Source: Thelonectria olida (taxonomy: Eukaryota > Ascomycota > Sordariomycetes > Hypocreales > Nectriaceae). From it: DNA of 64,000 nucleotides. The stretch spans positions 1,736,001-1,800,000 of the forward strand of contig JAGPYM010000002.1 in NCBI GenBank assembly GCA_020736575.1, read 5' to 3'. Position 1 is the stretch's first letter; each line of letters begins with the position of its first letter. Positions 13,139 to 24,200 of this stretch are shown here, piece after piece. A program made the translations under genes and the position numbers. Below the pieces are notes generated by a model. That model worked only from the letters and a program-made list of their open reading frames with translations. It was not told where the DNA came from and ran no database searches.

Positions 13139-13402
13139 ATGATGTCGGCCTCGACTTCACAAAGCAACAAAGAGGAGCCAATGGTTCGCTATTATTTACG
13201 CCCAAAGCCCAATGTATCCATGTTTGGCATGACTGAATTTAACCGATATCTAAAGGTCCATGTCGCCAAGGATGAAGATGGCCACAGAATCTCCCGAGAA
13301 AACACTGGCAGCGGCCCTTCGCGAATTGGGATTGGAGAATTCGACCTTGACTCGAAGTCGCCTGCCCCCCAAGCGTCGTCCCTATCCCCAATGAGGGGAT
13401 AA
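13139..13402 (+). CDS. Possible small hypothetical protein (87 residues)
   Basis: An ATG at 13139 in the context GACATGATG opens an 87-residue frame. The product is hydrophilic and charged: a Ser-rich start, a YYLRPKPNVSMFGMTEFNRY segment, a KVHVAKDEDGHRISREN segment and a Pro/Ser-rich end. No signal peptide, membrane span or known domain is visible. Support is the upstream TATATA element, a balanced amino-acid composition and position in an otherwise empty stretch. Against it are the short length and the lack of any family I recognise. It may be a chance frame. Confidence 0.3.
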   Translation: MMSASTSQSNKEEPMVRYYLRPKPNVSMFGMTEFNRYLKVHVAKDEDGHRISRENTGSGPSRIGIGEFDLDSKSPAPQASSLSPMRG

Positions 13403-14191
13403 TCTAGCCCTAGAAACTGCCAAGCCCGGAAGATTCCAGCGCTCGAGCTCCGAACACCGAGAGCTTTGAGAGGGTAGAGTAGATTTGGCCTCTGCCCAGT
13501 GAATCGGTTACGTTGGCGGTTAGAGAGAAGAACCCACACTGAGCATGGCAACAGAGCTGGGTGATCTACTACGATGGCTTTGAGCTGCCAACGCAACGCA
13601 CCACAAGAAAAGGTTGTGGAAGGCGGGTTGCTCGGTGACTCGTCTGGAATCGAAGCTCATGGCACTATCCGCCGTGCGAAGAAAGTAGAGAAATTGGTAA
13701 AGTTTGGTTGAAAAAAGTGGGACAAATCGGCGGTTTGTATGTGCGTTTCGCTGCGCAAACATTCATGCCTTCCACTGTTGACAGTTCGGTTCACCTGCGT
13801 AATTCCCCTCCTTGCACGTTACCCGGTGCGTGTCATCATCAGGTCCAGTTCATAACATCACTCAAGCCGATGCAGTCGGCCCCTTTTCCATATTTGTTGA
13901 CCTTCCATTAAATCTGTTATATGTACCTAAAATGGTAATAGTTGTCTGATGAACCGTTCCATCACTCCTTCGACAAGGGTTCTACAAAGAAACAGCTGGG
14001 GGGGAGAACACAATGCTGTGCTGCCCAACCTCCCTGAGCCCGCAAGCCTTGAAACCTGCAACCTTGTCTTTTGTATTAACACCTGCCGGTCCCTCCTTCC
14101 CAATGTCATAACACATGTGAGGTGTCGTTCCTCCTTTTGCCAGGCTTCGCAAGAGTACAAAGACCCTTGCCCAACTCCCAACGTTTCTCGC
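13403..14191. other. Intergenic region 3' of UGPase
   Basis: This includes the probable 3' UTR of the UGPase gene, which ends at 14192 on the minus strand. A minus-strand open frame at 13927-14286 and a plus-strand frame at 13949-14635 overlap the UGPase 3' end and are judged to be shadows. No other structure was seen. Confidence 0.5.
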
Positions 14192-16348
14192 TTAATGCTC
14201 AAGCAGGCGCAAGCTACCCTGCACGACGACGTTCTCAAGGATCGAACCCGGGGGAACATCAATTGTGCTACCCTCAGTGGCAACAATGATAACTGTGCCC
14301 TTGAGTGTCACACCACGGCCGAGGTTCACGGCACCAGTGATGGTCAGGTGGTCAAGTTCGAGCACCTTGGGGATGGAGGGGATGCGCTTCTGGAAGTCCG
14401 AAACCTTCTTGAAGTCACCACCGAGCTTGATGAGAGGGGCATCGCCGAAACGAGCAGCGCTCATCTGGAGCTGACCGTGCTTGAGAGTGTACAGGTCAGA
14501 CTTGACGAGCATGAGATCGGAGCAAGTCTTGACGGGCAAGAAGCGTCGTCGGGGCACGTTGACACCGTGGGCGTTGTTGAAGTGGCGAATAGCCGCACCA
14601 ACAGCAGTCTCGAGCTGGATAATGGAAATGTCTGACTCGCCCTTCTTGTCACCGGGGATGGTCTTGCCGTTGGGAATGATCTCCATCTCGAGCTCATCGT
14701 TCTCGACCACCCGCTTGATGGCCTTGAGGTTGAGCCAGATGTTGTTGGTGTTGAAGTACTTGAACTTCTTGATCGACTTGAACTCGTTGACATGCTCCTT
14801 GGGGACCTGGGCAATTTCAAGCAGGCGGACAGAACCCTCATAGTCGATAATGGTACCACCCTTGACATCGGCCTTGGTCTTGTTGGTCAGCTCCATGATG
14901 TACTCGGCGTTGGTCTCCATCATGTGCTGCAGAATGCGGAGATCGACGACAGCGCCCAAGTTATCAACGTTGGACAAGAAGATGATCTCAATGCCGCGCT
15001 CGAGGAGCTTGTCCAGGATACCGGAGTTGTAGAGCGACTCGAAAACATCACCGTGGCCGGGAGGGTACCATTCAGTGATGGGGCCCTCGAAGTCTTTGGG
15101 GACGGGGAGAAGCGAGTCCTTGTAGATTCGGGGGTATCTGGACTGGTTGAAGGTGAGGATATCGACGTTGTGGCCCTCGTACTTCTTGATGATGGCAGCC
15201 GTGTCGTCGTTGGTGTTGAACGAGTTCATCAGGAGGAAGGGGACGTTGACGTCGTAGGTGCGGTTGAGGAACTCAATCTGTCGGACCGAGAGATCGAGGA
15301 AGGACATGCCATCACGAACCTCAATAACGGACTTGGGACCAACACAACCCATAGAGGTACCAAGACCACCATTGAGCTTGAGAACGGCGAGCTTGCTGAG
15401 GAACTGAACGGACTCGGAGTTGGCGAGGTCCTCGTAATCGACAACCTGACCCTGAGCGGGAGGAGCGATGCGGTCCCAGTCGCTGCATTCCCGTTAGTAG
15501 TTGTCCACGCTTGACTTTTATTATTTCGGGATTGTAGCTTACACGGCGTTGCCCTTGGCCTTATCGTTGAGGTATCGTCGGAAGAGGGCAAAGAAGTTGT
15601 CCATCTCAGTCTCGAACAGCTACAACGGCTCGTGTTAGTTGAAGTCGGTCGGTTTTCGTCCGGTTCGTAGCAAACTTGCCTTCTTCTGTTCGGGGTCCTT
15701 GACCGTCTCGGCGAGGTTGGTCAAGGAATTTCGCATCTGGGCAGCAGCGACGTTCGTCGAGGTGTTCTCGAAAGCCTGCAGACGGGGATGTTAGCCATAA
15801 TTCCCAAACGATCTGATTCGCGATGCATTGCATGATGCGGGGAACGGTGTCTGTGCTCTGAGGGGTAGCATCGTGAAGCTCTCCCTCAACTCCAACTTTG
15901 GCGGTCAGGTCACCGAAGGAGGGGGGAGAAAGGGGCGAGCTCTGCGGTACCAGGCACATTCGCGTGGTGCATGGCAGTCTGTGGAACGAAGTTTTGGCGG
16001 CCCTCGTCTTCGCAGAGCCATATCCCAGTGCCGAGATTGAGGCGTCCTCCCAAGTGCGGAAGAAAGCTCATCCCCTGGCATGCGCGACAGCGTGTCGGTT
16101 TGGACAAGGGGACGCTCTCCAGCTCGGAGACATGACCGAGCGATTGGAGCTCGATATAGCTTCGAAAGCTCGACGAACGTGTCCAATGAGGCCGGTCGAG
16201 TGGTGATTTGGCTCTCTCAGGATGAAGGGAGGGGAAAGGTTGCACCTACCATGTGGCTGCGAGTCTTGCCATGGCGGCGCTCGAAAGCACCCTCTCCATC
16301 CTCAGGCCTGAGGTGGGTTGGCAGCGCGCTCTTGATAGCACCGGCCAT
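14192..16348 (-). CDS. ugp1: UTP-glucose-1-phosphate uridylyltransferase (UDP-glucose pyrophosphorylase)
   Basis: Four exons on the minus strand: 16348-16250, 15775-15680, 15619-15543 and 15482-14192, giving 520 residues, the usual fungal length. The enzyme joins UTP and glucose-1-phosphate to give UDP-glucose, the precursor for glycogen, trehalose, beta-glucan and glycoprotein sugars, in the cytosol. Visible hallmarks are the nucleotide-binding loop [10 protein letters not shown] (about 126-136) followed by GPKS, the uridine-site region [13 protein letters not shown], the WLNLKAIKR segment, and a C-terminal left-handed beta-helix with [16 protein letters not shown] and [11 protein letters not shown]. 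Exon junctions join TRSHM to AFENTSTNV, and DPEQKK to [10 protein letters not shown]. Intron 1 is long (474 nt). Intron 2 (15620-15679) has a GC donor (GCAAGT). It lies head to head with the Gig1-like gene at 19092. The identity is very secure; exon 1 is slightly less so. Confidence 0.97.
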
Positions 16349-19091
16349 TGTGAAGGATCAAAGGCGGAAGGGGAGAGCTGGGTCGAGAAAGAAGGCGAAG
16401 CAAGGTTGGAAGCGAGCGAGGAATTCACTCGATGGATGGAGGGTGTTGAGGTTTTTGTGTGTCGACAGGAAATCAGGGAATTGTCTCGAGAGGAATGAGG
16501 TAACTTAAGGAGGTGGGTGCGGGGCGATGGCGGGCGGCGATGGCGACAAGAGGGAGACTGAGGTGGGCGAGGCCTTCCCAATAGTTTTGGTGGGGGTGGA
16601 TGAACAAGATGGTTGAGTGAGAAGCGGTGGGAGGAAGATTTTTTTATTGCACTCCTAAGAACAGCGACACACAGCAGGTTCTGGTTAGCTTCTTTTTTTT
16701 TCTCCTTTACTGTCCTCTTCTGTTGAACCGTTGGGCTGGAACAAGCATTTGTTTACTTTTTGTTTTCTCGGAGAGAAACAATTGCAATGTCTCGCAGCAC
16801 GGGGTTCGGGAATGGAGGCTTACTTGGTAGGTCGAGTTGACAGGACGGGAGAAGAGAGAATTAGGGGAGAATGAGAGAAATGAATGACACGCTGCCATGT
16901 CCCCCTTTATTTATCAACGAGAGACAGCTTCACATTACAGTAGACAACAGCTATTATTATCCCATCTTGCTCGGATTCTCCCTCTCGTCAAGCAATCACT
17001 CGTAATATCTAATTAATTTACCTCCACCGCCAACTACGGGCTCTCGTACAATCTGTGGCGTGGCAACGGAGCCAGGCCCCCGGTTCGTTCTCTGCGTGCT
17101 TCACTGTCTATTCGTACTTTGGCTGAACATGTGGGTTTCTGGTGGGTGAATCAATATGGAGGGTTGGTGGTTGATGATGGCGATGTGGATATCGTCAATT
17201 CACTGAGGTTGCCAAAGATAACCACAATGGATCTTGTTTGCCCCCCCTTTCTAACTAACTTAGCTCGGATGCACAGCGGGCAGATAGATCCAACGCATGC
17301 ACAGTCTCACGACGGGCATGCAGCAGCGGGTAGATTCCATCATGAAGCAAAACGACCTGCCTGATGTCCGAATCAATAAATGCCTCTTGCGTTGCCACTT
17401 AGCCCCGGGTAATTAACGTCGTGCACAACCGCTCTGTCAATCATTTCTTTCCTCTTTTGCACAAGGTGTCATCATCATCGTCATGATTGCGAGAGAGAGA
17501 GAGAGAAAAAAACGCCCGGGCCCTAGTGAACGCCAACCAACACCACCAAAGACTCGCCCCCCGAGCTATCGCCTTTTTCCCACCCCCCAAGCTCTTTATG
17601 GCGGAGAACGCCCGGTCCTCCCTCCGTCTCTCCATTTTCTCTCTCCAGTTACGACGACACTGCAAGGATGAAATGCGCAGAGTAGAAACTCCAAGACGGG
17701 CAGCTCGACGATATCTCGCACTTGTAATTGGACGCGCTGGTCAGCGAAATGAAGTGTGGGCTGTCCTCGGTACCCGTTCATGACGAGGAACCCGGTCATG
17801 ACCTGAGGCTCACCATGTTCAATATGGGGGCCACATGTCATCCCAATGTAACGAACGGTACGCATTTTGGTGGCGGCCTTGGTGCCATGATCGCTGACTT
17901 GAGCATCCCTGCAACCCACGGCTCAAGGACTTTGGGAAAAGGGGCGATTTGTCTTTTCTTTCATTCCTCCGGACGCATTGTTTGTTGACTGGTTGCCCCC
18001 CAATATCCTTAGCGAATGCCTTGGTGAGAAACCACCTAAAGTATGCGACTATTGCTTGCCTCAGCTCCGTTCCGATCCGCTGCCGAGGGTGCATCCGTCC
18101 CAACAGCTGGCTCCTGATGTCGACTGCCGCCACGTGGGCGTAGGTATTGGGCCTGCAAACACAACCACAACTGCCGTCTCTCTTCCCTTGCATTGATTAT
18201 CAGCATCTGGCATTTATTTATCTTCGAGACGATCCCTTTCGCGGCTGTCAGGGCCCACCACCAATCTTGTTCCGAACCATTCGCATCTCCGAGGAAGCCC
18301 CTTCAGCACCGTCTACTAGGTACGGAGGGAGTAGGAGGAATACAAATACGTAGCTCGACGCCAGCTTCAACATCGAGATTAGGCTGGGGGCGTCGAGAAG
18401 TGGATGTTTTCTTTTGGCTCCCGTCCCACAGGGCTGCAGCCACCACGGCTCATCAATGGTCGATGGGTCTCGTCCCTATCCAGCCCGCCCGTTGTCAAAG
18501 TTGGCTTTTCGGTCTGGTGCGAGCAACGACGAAAGCGTTGTGGAGAAAGACGACGGATGCTCTCGTCACCACCAGCGTAGCTTCCTCCCACCGGCTTGGA
18601 CAAAGGGATCATGGGCTTCATTCGTTGTCGTTGAAGGGAGGGACTTTGCTGGCGTGCACAGTTACAGTTACAGTTACAGTTACCCTTGTCATCCATGTCT
18701 TGTCAGCTCCTAAGCCGAGTTTGCAGCAGCATCCAATGAGCTCGGCGAGCGGGTCACTTCCGTCCCTTCTGCCGCTCGCTGCCACCTGCGAATATGTCAC
18801 TCACTCTGCTCCGTTTCTCTCCAACCCGGGCCGTCCGGGTCTCTGCCGAAAAGATTCACGCCTCGTCCGCAACGTCTGCGGAAAGATGCTGCATTAACCC
18901 TTTGTTGCCAACGTAATTAACGTGAAACGCTTTACCTTTACTGTATACCTCTTCTTTTCCGCTGACGGGCCGCCACCAAAGCCCCAATTCTCTTTCTCAG
19001 CCTCAACCACGAATCCATCACCGACAATTGTCTCACCTCTCACGCCGCACAACACCAGCATCCAAACTCCCCTTTAGGTTGCCAAAACATC
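16349..19091. other. 2.7 kb divergent intergenic region (UGPase / Gig1-like)
   Basis: This is the shared upstream region of two head-to-head genes linked to UDP-sugar metabolism. It contains T-rich and pyrimidine-rich tracts on either side (16637-16710 near UGPase; 18950-19080 before the Gig1-like start), a GA repeat near 17490-17505, and a (CAGTTA)4 hexamer array at 18659-18682. No supportable gene was seen; frames such as 18193-18897 (+) overlap others on the opposite strand. Confidence 0.5.
18659..18682 (+). repeat. (CAGTTA)4 tandem hexamer repeat
   Basis: Four perfect copies of CAGTTA lie about 410 bp upstream of the Gig1-like start codon. It is a short microsatellite and a possible binding-site array; nothing in the sequence assigns a function. 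Confidence 0.85.
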
Positions 19092-19845
19092 ATGGGTAGC
19101 ATCACCATCACAAACGGCACAACTGCCGAGGATCCTGGCTCTATCCCCTACTGGCACGTCAACGTCCCAGAGTCCCAAAGAGAAGCCGAGTGTCCCAAGT
19201 TCCTCCTCAACCTCTGCATTAAGGACCTCAACATCATCAAGACTCTGGACGCAGACTATCACATCCTGACTTGGGAAGAAACCTGCGAGCTCGTCCGCCT
19301 GAACCAGCTTCACAAGTTCCAGCGGATTCCTTCCCAGCTGCGCCGCTACAAGGCCTACACATCCGGCCTCATCAAGATGTACGGCAGCGTGGCCAACTTC
19401 ATCTTCAACGAGCGTCTCAAATGGGAAGCCCCTATCAAGCCTCGTGGAGCGCCCTTTGAGTTCGAGGACGACTACAAGATCCTGTTCAACGATTGGCCCT
19501 ATGGAATCGACCCCAAGATCGTCCACACGGTCGTGTGGACCAAGTTTGACATGAAGGACGATCCCGAAACTGGGGACTTGACCGACGAGGGGCGCAAGGA
19601 GATCGACGACTTTGTAACGAAGAAGTTTCGATCACATGTACCGGCTGGCCGTGTAAGTGGCGTAACTCGGGTTTCTTTCTGGCGGAAGCTGATATCAACA
19701 GGTCATCTGGTTCAAAAACTGGCGAGGCATCAAGTCGGTCCGCGCCGTAGAACATTTCCACGTCATGATGTACGACCCGGACCCGGACTTTGTCAGAGCC
19801 ATCACTGGCGGCGATGTACCACACTACAGGGCGAGTAAGAATTGA
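19092..19845 (+). CDS. Gig1-like N-acetylglucosamine-induced protein, DUF3605 family
   Basis: Two exons, 19092-19652 and 19702-19845, joined across a 49-nt intron (GTAAGT donor, CAACAG acceptor), give 234 residues. The intron falls between the VPAGR and VIWFKNW segments and keeps the phase. Family hallmarks of DUF3605 are visible: an N-terminal [19 protein letters not shown], a central [15 protein letters not shown], the core [20 protein letters not shown] (about 132-152), and the C-terminal [20 protein letters not shown]. There is no signal peptide or membrane span, so it is probably cytoplasmic. In Candida albicans the relative Gig1 is induced by N-acetylglucosamine and affects sensitivity to a chitin-synthase inhibitor; the biochemical activity is not known to me. 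Its head-to-head placement with UGPase, another UDP-sugar gene, is suggestive only. Confidence 0.9.
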
Positions 19846-20339
19846 TACCCGAGTTGAAAAGTCAAGTTCGTGTTTAGCGTCATTGAGCGTGTCTGTACCG
19901 TCGGTAAACATATAGAGCATAAAGTAGAATCACCCAAGAATACACACAGCGTTTATAGAAGAAGTTTCATATCTGTCCTCGGTCATGTTGAGCCTCGATG
20001 AAATATCCCAGACATGACAATCCCATTCGTCCATATCAAACCCGGGCCGCCCCTGGTCCTGTCAACCTGTCAAAGAATCCCAGAATAAACCTTCTCCTTG
20101 CTCGTTTGTTCTTCTGAATGCAATGCCATGCTCCCTCACTCTAGCTTCCATTTCTTGTGATACCGCCTTAAGATTCCCCTCCATCACCAGTTGCTGCGTG
20201 AGCCCTCCCAGATCCCATGGTCGCCCCTCGGCGCCAGCCAAACATGGCCACAAGGTTCCGCCTTGCATTTGATAAGTTTTGGTATATACCCTATCTAACG
20301 AGACATTACAGTGTTCATCCTGAGCTCAGTGTGCTCACC
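19846..20339. other. Short intergenic region between convergent genes
   Basis: It holds the 3' ends of the Gig1-like gene (+) and the FolB gene (-). It contains the downstream copy (20311-20327) of a 17-bp direct repeat whose other copy lies inside the last codons of the FolB gene. Nothing else was seen. Confidence 0.55.
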
Positions 20340-20372
20340 CTACTTGGGGTTTATGGTGTTCATCCTGAGCTC
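20311..20372. repeat. 17-bp direct repeat spanning the 3' end of the FolB gene
   Basis: GTGTTCATCCTGAGCTC occurs at 20311-20327 and again at 20356-20372, 45 bp apart. The second copy encodes part of the FolB C-terminus on the minus strand (ELRMNT); the first lies just beyond the stop. This looks like a small local duplication. Confidence 0.85.
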
Positions 20373-21270
20373 GACACAAGCCGCCTCCGCAAGTGGCACA
20401 GCAGTTGGCTTTTCCAAGCCGATCCGAAGGTGCCACCCGGTCAAGTCGTCCGCAGCATCTACGCCACTTGACTCGAGGTGCTCTGTGACGCCAAAATATA
20501 TGTGACCTGCGAGGGCCTCCAATGTCTCGAATGACGACTTTGATATCAACTGTATGCCAACGTCAGCATTGTTCTTCGTTTTGTTCGTCTCTCCTTTCAC
20601 TCACGTCTACCACGACGGTCTCCAATTCGACGTAGCCGTCCCGCTCATTTGTGTACCTCTCGACACCAATGTCCGCAAAGACGACTTGCTTGGCGGCTCG
20701 CTCGTTGTCGTTGACGCCGATGAGCGTCGGGATCCTCAGTTCGCGAAGACTCAGCGAGTGACTCCGCGTGTGCATCACTGAATTCTGGAAGACGGCAGAT
20801 GCCGTGAGACCGACTCCGCTCCCGAGCAGTGACGCCTTGGGCAGGACGATTGAGACTGTCAAACGTCGAACGAACTGCATGTCCAGGAACGGCGTCGCAT
20901 CAAGGCTGGCCGCTCCATCCGCGTGAACACCCGTGAGATACGCCCAGATGCTGTCCACGACAAAGTTGAGACTCTTCTCGGGGACATTTGCAGTTTGACC
21001 TTCTATGCGCTCGAGGACGGCAAGAATTGCCTTGCTCAGCTGCCCGTAGTGCACAGTGTCTGTGGCGACGGCATCCGTCAGCGACGACACCCCGAAGCGA
21101 TGTACGAGCGAGACTTCGGCGGACACGAGGATGGGCTGTGGTCGGCCTGGCCGGCCCCAAGCATCCTGCGGGCCTTTTATAGTGGCTTGGAGATTCTTGA
21201 CACGGATGATGCTTGGTGGTTCTCCCGCAGCTTTCTCAAGCTGCCAGGCGGTTGCGAGAGAAATGGCCAT
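20340..21270 (-). CDS. Stand-alone tandem FolB-domain protein (dihydroneopterin aldolase-like)
   Basis: Two exons on the minus strand, 21270-20605 and 20549-20340, joined across a 55-nt intron (GTGAGT donor, ATACAG acceptor), give 291 residues. I chose the ATG at 21270 (MAISLATAWQLEKAAG); the frame stays open upstream, but only from a TTG. The first FolB-like unit begins with IIRVKNLQATIKGPQDAWG and contains VHYGQLSKAIL and a LPKAS segment. The second begins near LRELRIPTLIGVNDNERAAK and ends with HLRIGLEKPTAVPLAEAACV, which keeps the Lys-Pro typical of the family. In fungal Fol1 two FolB units are fused to pyrophosphokinase and dihydropteroate synthase; here they stand alone. The family converts 7,8-dihydroneopterin to hydroxymethyl-dihydropterin and glycolaldehyde, or epimerises it. 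The role here is inferred; the family assignment is fairly secure. Confidence 0.8.
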
Positions 21271-24200
21271 TGCTGCGCCTGGGCTAGAGTGACGGCAAGC
21301 GCTTGTAGTAGGAGAGAAACTTTCCAGTTCTCTCTGTGTGTCCAATCAAATGTCAGATGGCTATTTTGCATATGTCTTTGGTCTAACTCGTGTGGGGTTG
21401 TCTTGATGATGCGAAGCTGATGGTATTGAAAGGTGAAGAAAATTATCATGATGGCGGGGTAAGTGACTTCAAGAGCCCGCCCAAATGAACTTGAAGGCTT
21501 AACATGAAAGTATGAATACACCACGACATCCACGTCCAAACAATCGCACGCAGAGAAAACCAAGCGGATGATCGAAGGGAAAAAGCTTATGACAGAAGAC
21601 CGGATGATCTTGAGCTACATCTGATACTTACAACTGAATCGAGGGAATGATGGTTAATGAGCCTTGAGAAGCCGGCTACCCTATACTGAAAGAGGGTCGC
21701 TTTTTGGCACGTCAACGCATAAGAGGGTTGCTTGCACGCACACGCACGCACATGAGCGACAAGAATCAAAATCCTTCCCGTCAGTGAACCAAAACAGAAA
21801 TCCTACCCAATCCAGCGGTACCCAGGAATTTCGCATCCCGCCCTCTCCCTGGACCAGGGTTGCCCCTTGGCGTTGGCTGGCTGCGCAGTCTTCATCGGGA
21901 GTCGTATGAGGACACGCATGTTCTCCCCCATGGGCTCCAAGGCTCCCGTTTCTGGAATGTTTCTCCTCAAGCAATGCGACTCTGGCCGGACCACGGACAT
22001 GCTTTTCCCAAGGGATCGGGTGCGTCAACGGCCATTCGGAACACGGCCGCTGCAGGGGCTCCCGTTTGTGGTGCATGCAAGCGAGTCAGTAGCTCTTCTT
22101 TTCCATCTGATGCCCGGAGCGCCATTATTTTGCCATCGTACCGCCGTTTGGGAGATAGCAAAGGCTCTGTTGGTTATGCCGCGTTCCAGATGTGGCAGGT
22201 CTACCTCAAATTTCGGCCGTTTGACCATGGCAGAAAAGGGAGCTCCCAGCAAAACAATTTGCTAAGTAGTAAAGAAGCTTGGGCAGTTAAGTGCGCCCAT
22301 CGCACTGGCGTGTGGGTTAGTTAAGCTGTCGTCAGCCTCCAAGAAACCATGCCTGGTGGGCGAGGGGATCATCACTTACGAATGCTCCATGAAGCACATC
22401 CTCCAAGGGCGCGGCTAAGGCAAACTTGAACAAAGGTGCAGTCTCCGCCAGATTAAGCGACCTACAGTTCATGCATTGCGGGTCTTGTCGACAGCCTGAT
22501 CGCCAAAGCAGTTCGTGCTACTGTAGGCTGGCTGTGAAACGCAGTGGAGTTCTGCCCAGCTCACCAGGACGGCCACGCTATGGCGAGCATCAGCCTCTCA
22601 AGTTCGATCCGACTTCCAGATTTCGACACTTCGCCGGCCTCTTCTCAGGCGGGCCTTCGCCTAGAGTGTGCGCCCTGGTCATACTCCATCAGGTTGGCTA
22701 AGCCGTGTGGGTTGTCTGACTGATGGATACCGCCCCAGGACCCATGGTGAGAATCGTTCAAGCTTGATCATCTACTTTGCGCAGGGCTGCGTCGAGCTTC
22801 TTGCAGTCGATCATGGAGACTCAAGAATTCTGGAGTTTACTGGGCCCTTCGGGACGTTGTCCAAATATGTAAAATGTCATCCGGAGGCGGTTGAGTTTGG
22901 GTTGGTTTCCATTACCCAGTGTTATTGCGCTACTGTTAGCTGCATCGGAAGCAGTTGTCAGCGACCCGGCGGAGAGAAGTCTTCCATGGACCATCCTGTC
23001 TGGGAACACAAGTGTAACGGTAGTTCACTAATTGGCCGCGTCATTCCGCTTTGAGCTATCATGTCTGTCAGTGTCAACGACAACACCAGGCTGTCCCTAG
23101 CGAACCTTGCCCTAACCCCCTCAAAATGCCCAAGACTCGAATGCAAGGAAGTTTTGGCAGAACTGCATCATCTTGGGGTTGGCAGAGAGCACCGTGGGGA
23201 GCGAGGCACAGCAGGCACAGGCACCAGGGGGGACACACAGATAATCGCTCCGAATCAAGAAAACCTTAAGGCGATCGAGGGGAACCATTTCGGGGTTGAA
23301 AGCCGAATAAAGCTAGTATCCCGTGCCGCCCGGGGGGTTCACCGGTTCACCCTTGACCCAGCATGCTTCGTAAACACGCCTGAGGCGGAAACCCGTCAAG
23401 CTGCAGAAGTCTGGTCTGTGATGGCACCGGCTCAATGTCTTTTGAATTCTTTCCGAACGTGTCCGTTGTTTCAACAATCACCAGGCTGCCTGAGCGGCCC
23501 TTCGTCGGCCTGGAATATTGACATATATGCTGTAGCCAGGAAAGCAACATGGATGGAAGAGTGAGGCACATCTGGACATAAACGCCTGAATATCTTGTCT
23601 TGACCAAATCTCCAAGCTCTGGCTGCTTCATCTGACTGGGAATGTTATCAATTATCGAGACACATGGGGATTCTCGCGTGGTTCCAGTCCGCCAATCCGT
23701 CTGGGGAAGGACACCAAGTGGCATCTCCCATCTCCACCTCTCGCTTGGCTGGAAATGAAATCTCGATGATGCTCAAATCTTCCTGGGGCTTCCTAAAGCT
23801 AATCGATAATGACGGTGAAGCCACCAGCACCATGACTGCGGAGAAGCCTTGGTTATTCGGCTCTAGTTGTGGACTCGCAAATTGCCCTTGATATCTCCGA
23901 GTATCAAGGGAAACTTAGACGAGTCATGGGTTAGATCATCATCTGAATGCAATAGAGACGAAGAGTAAACGCGGAATCTGCAAAGGCCGACAGGGGTGCA
24001 CCTCACTCATCTACGGTTTCAGGCCGTCCACACCCAACACTGCTTCCATCGGAAAATCGGGGAGCGTCGTAAATGAAGCGGCGTGGTATGAAATTTGGCT
24101 GACTTTGTGGTGTTGACTGAGAGGAGACCCCCAGTCAAGCATGAGACCGGGGAATCTGTCTGTTGGTGCGAGGACTCCAGGATTATTGTAACCACACCAA

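Noticed and set aside
14792..15514. 240-codon plus-strand frame over UGPase
   Set aside because: Shadow of the UGPase coding strand; Val/Asp/Glu-rich, with no initiation or splice support.
23061..23564. 167-codon plus-strand frame in the gene desert
   Set aside because: Composition is mixed without secondary-structure rhythm or a recognisable family; overlapped by a 125-codon minus-strand frame. Left as unresolved rather than annotated.
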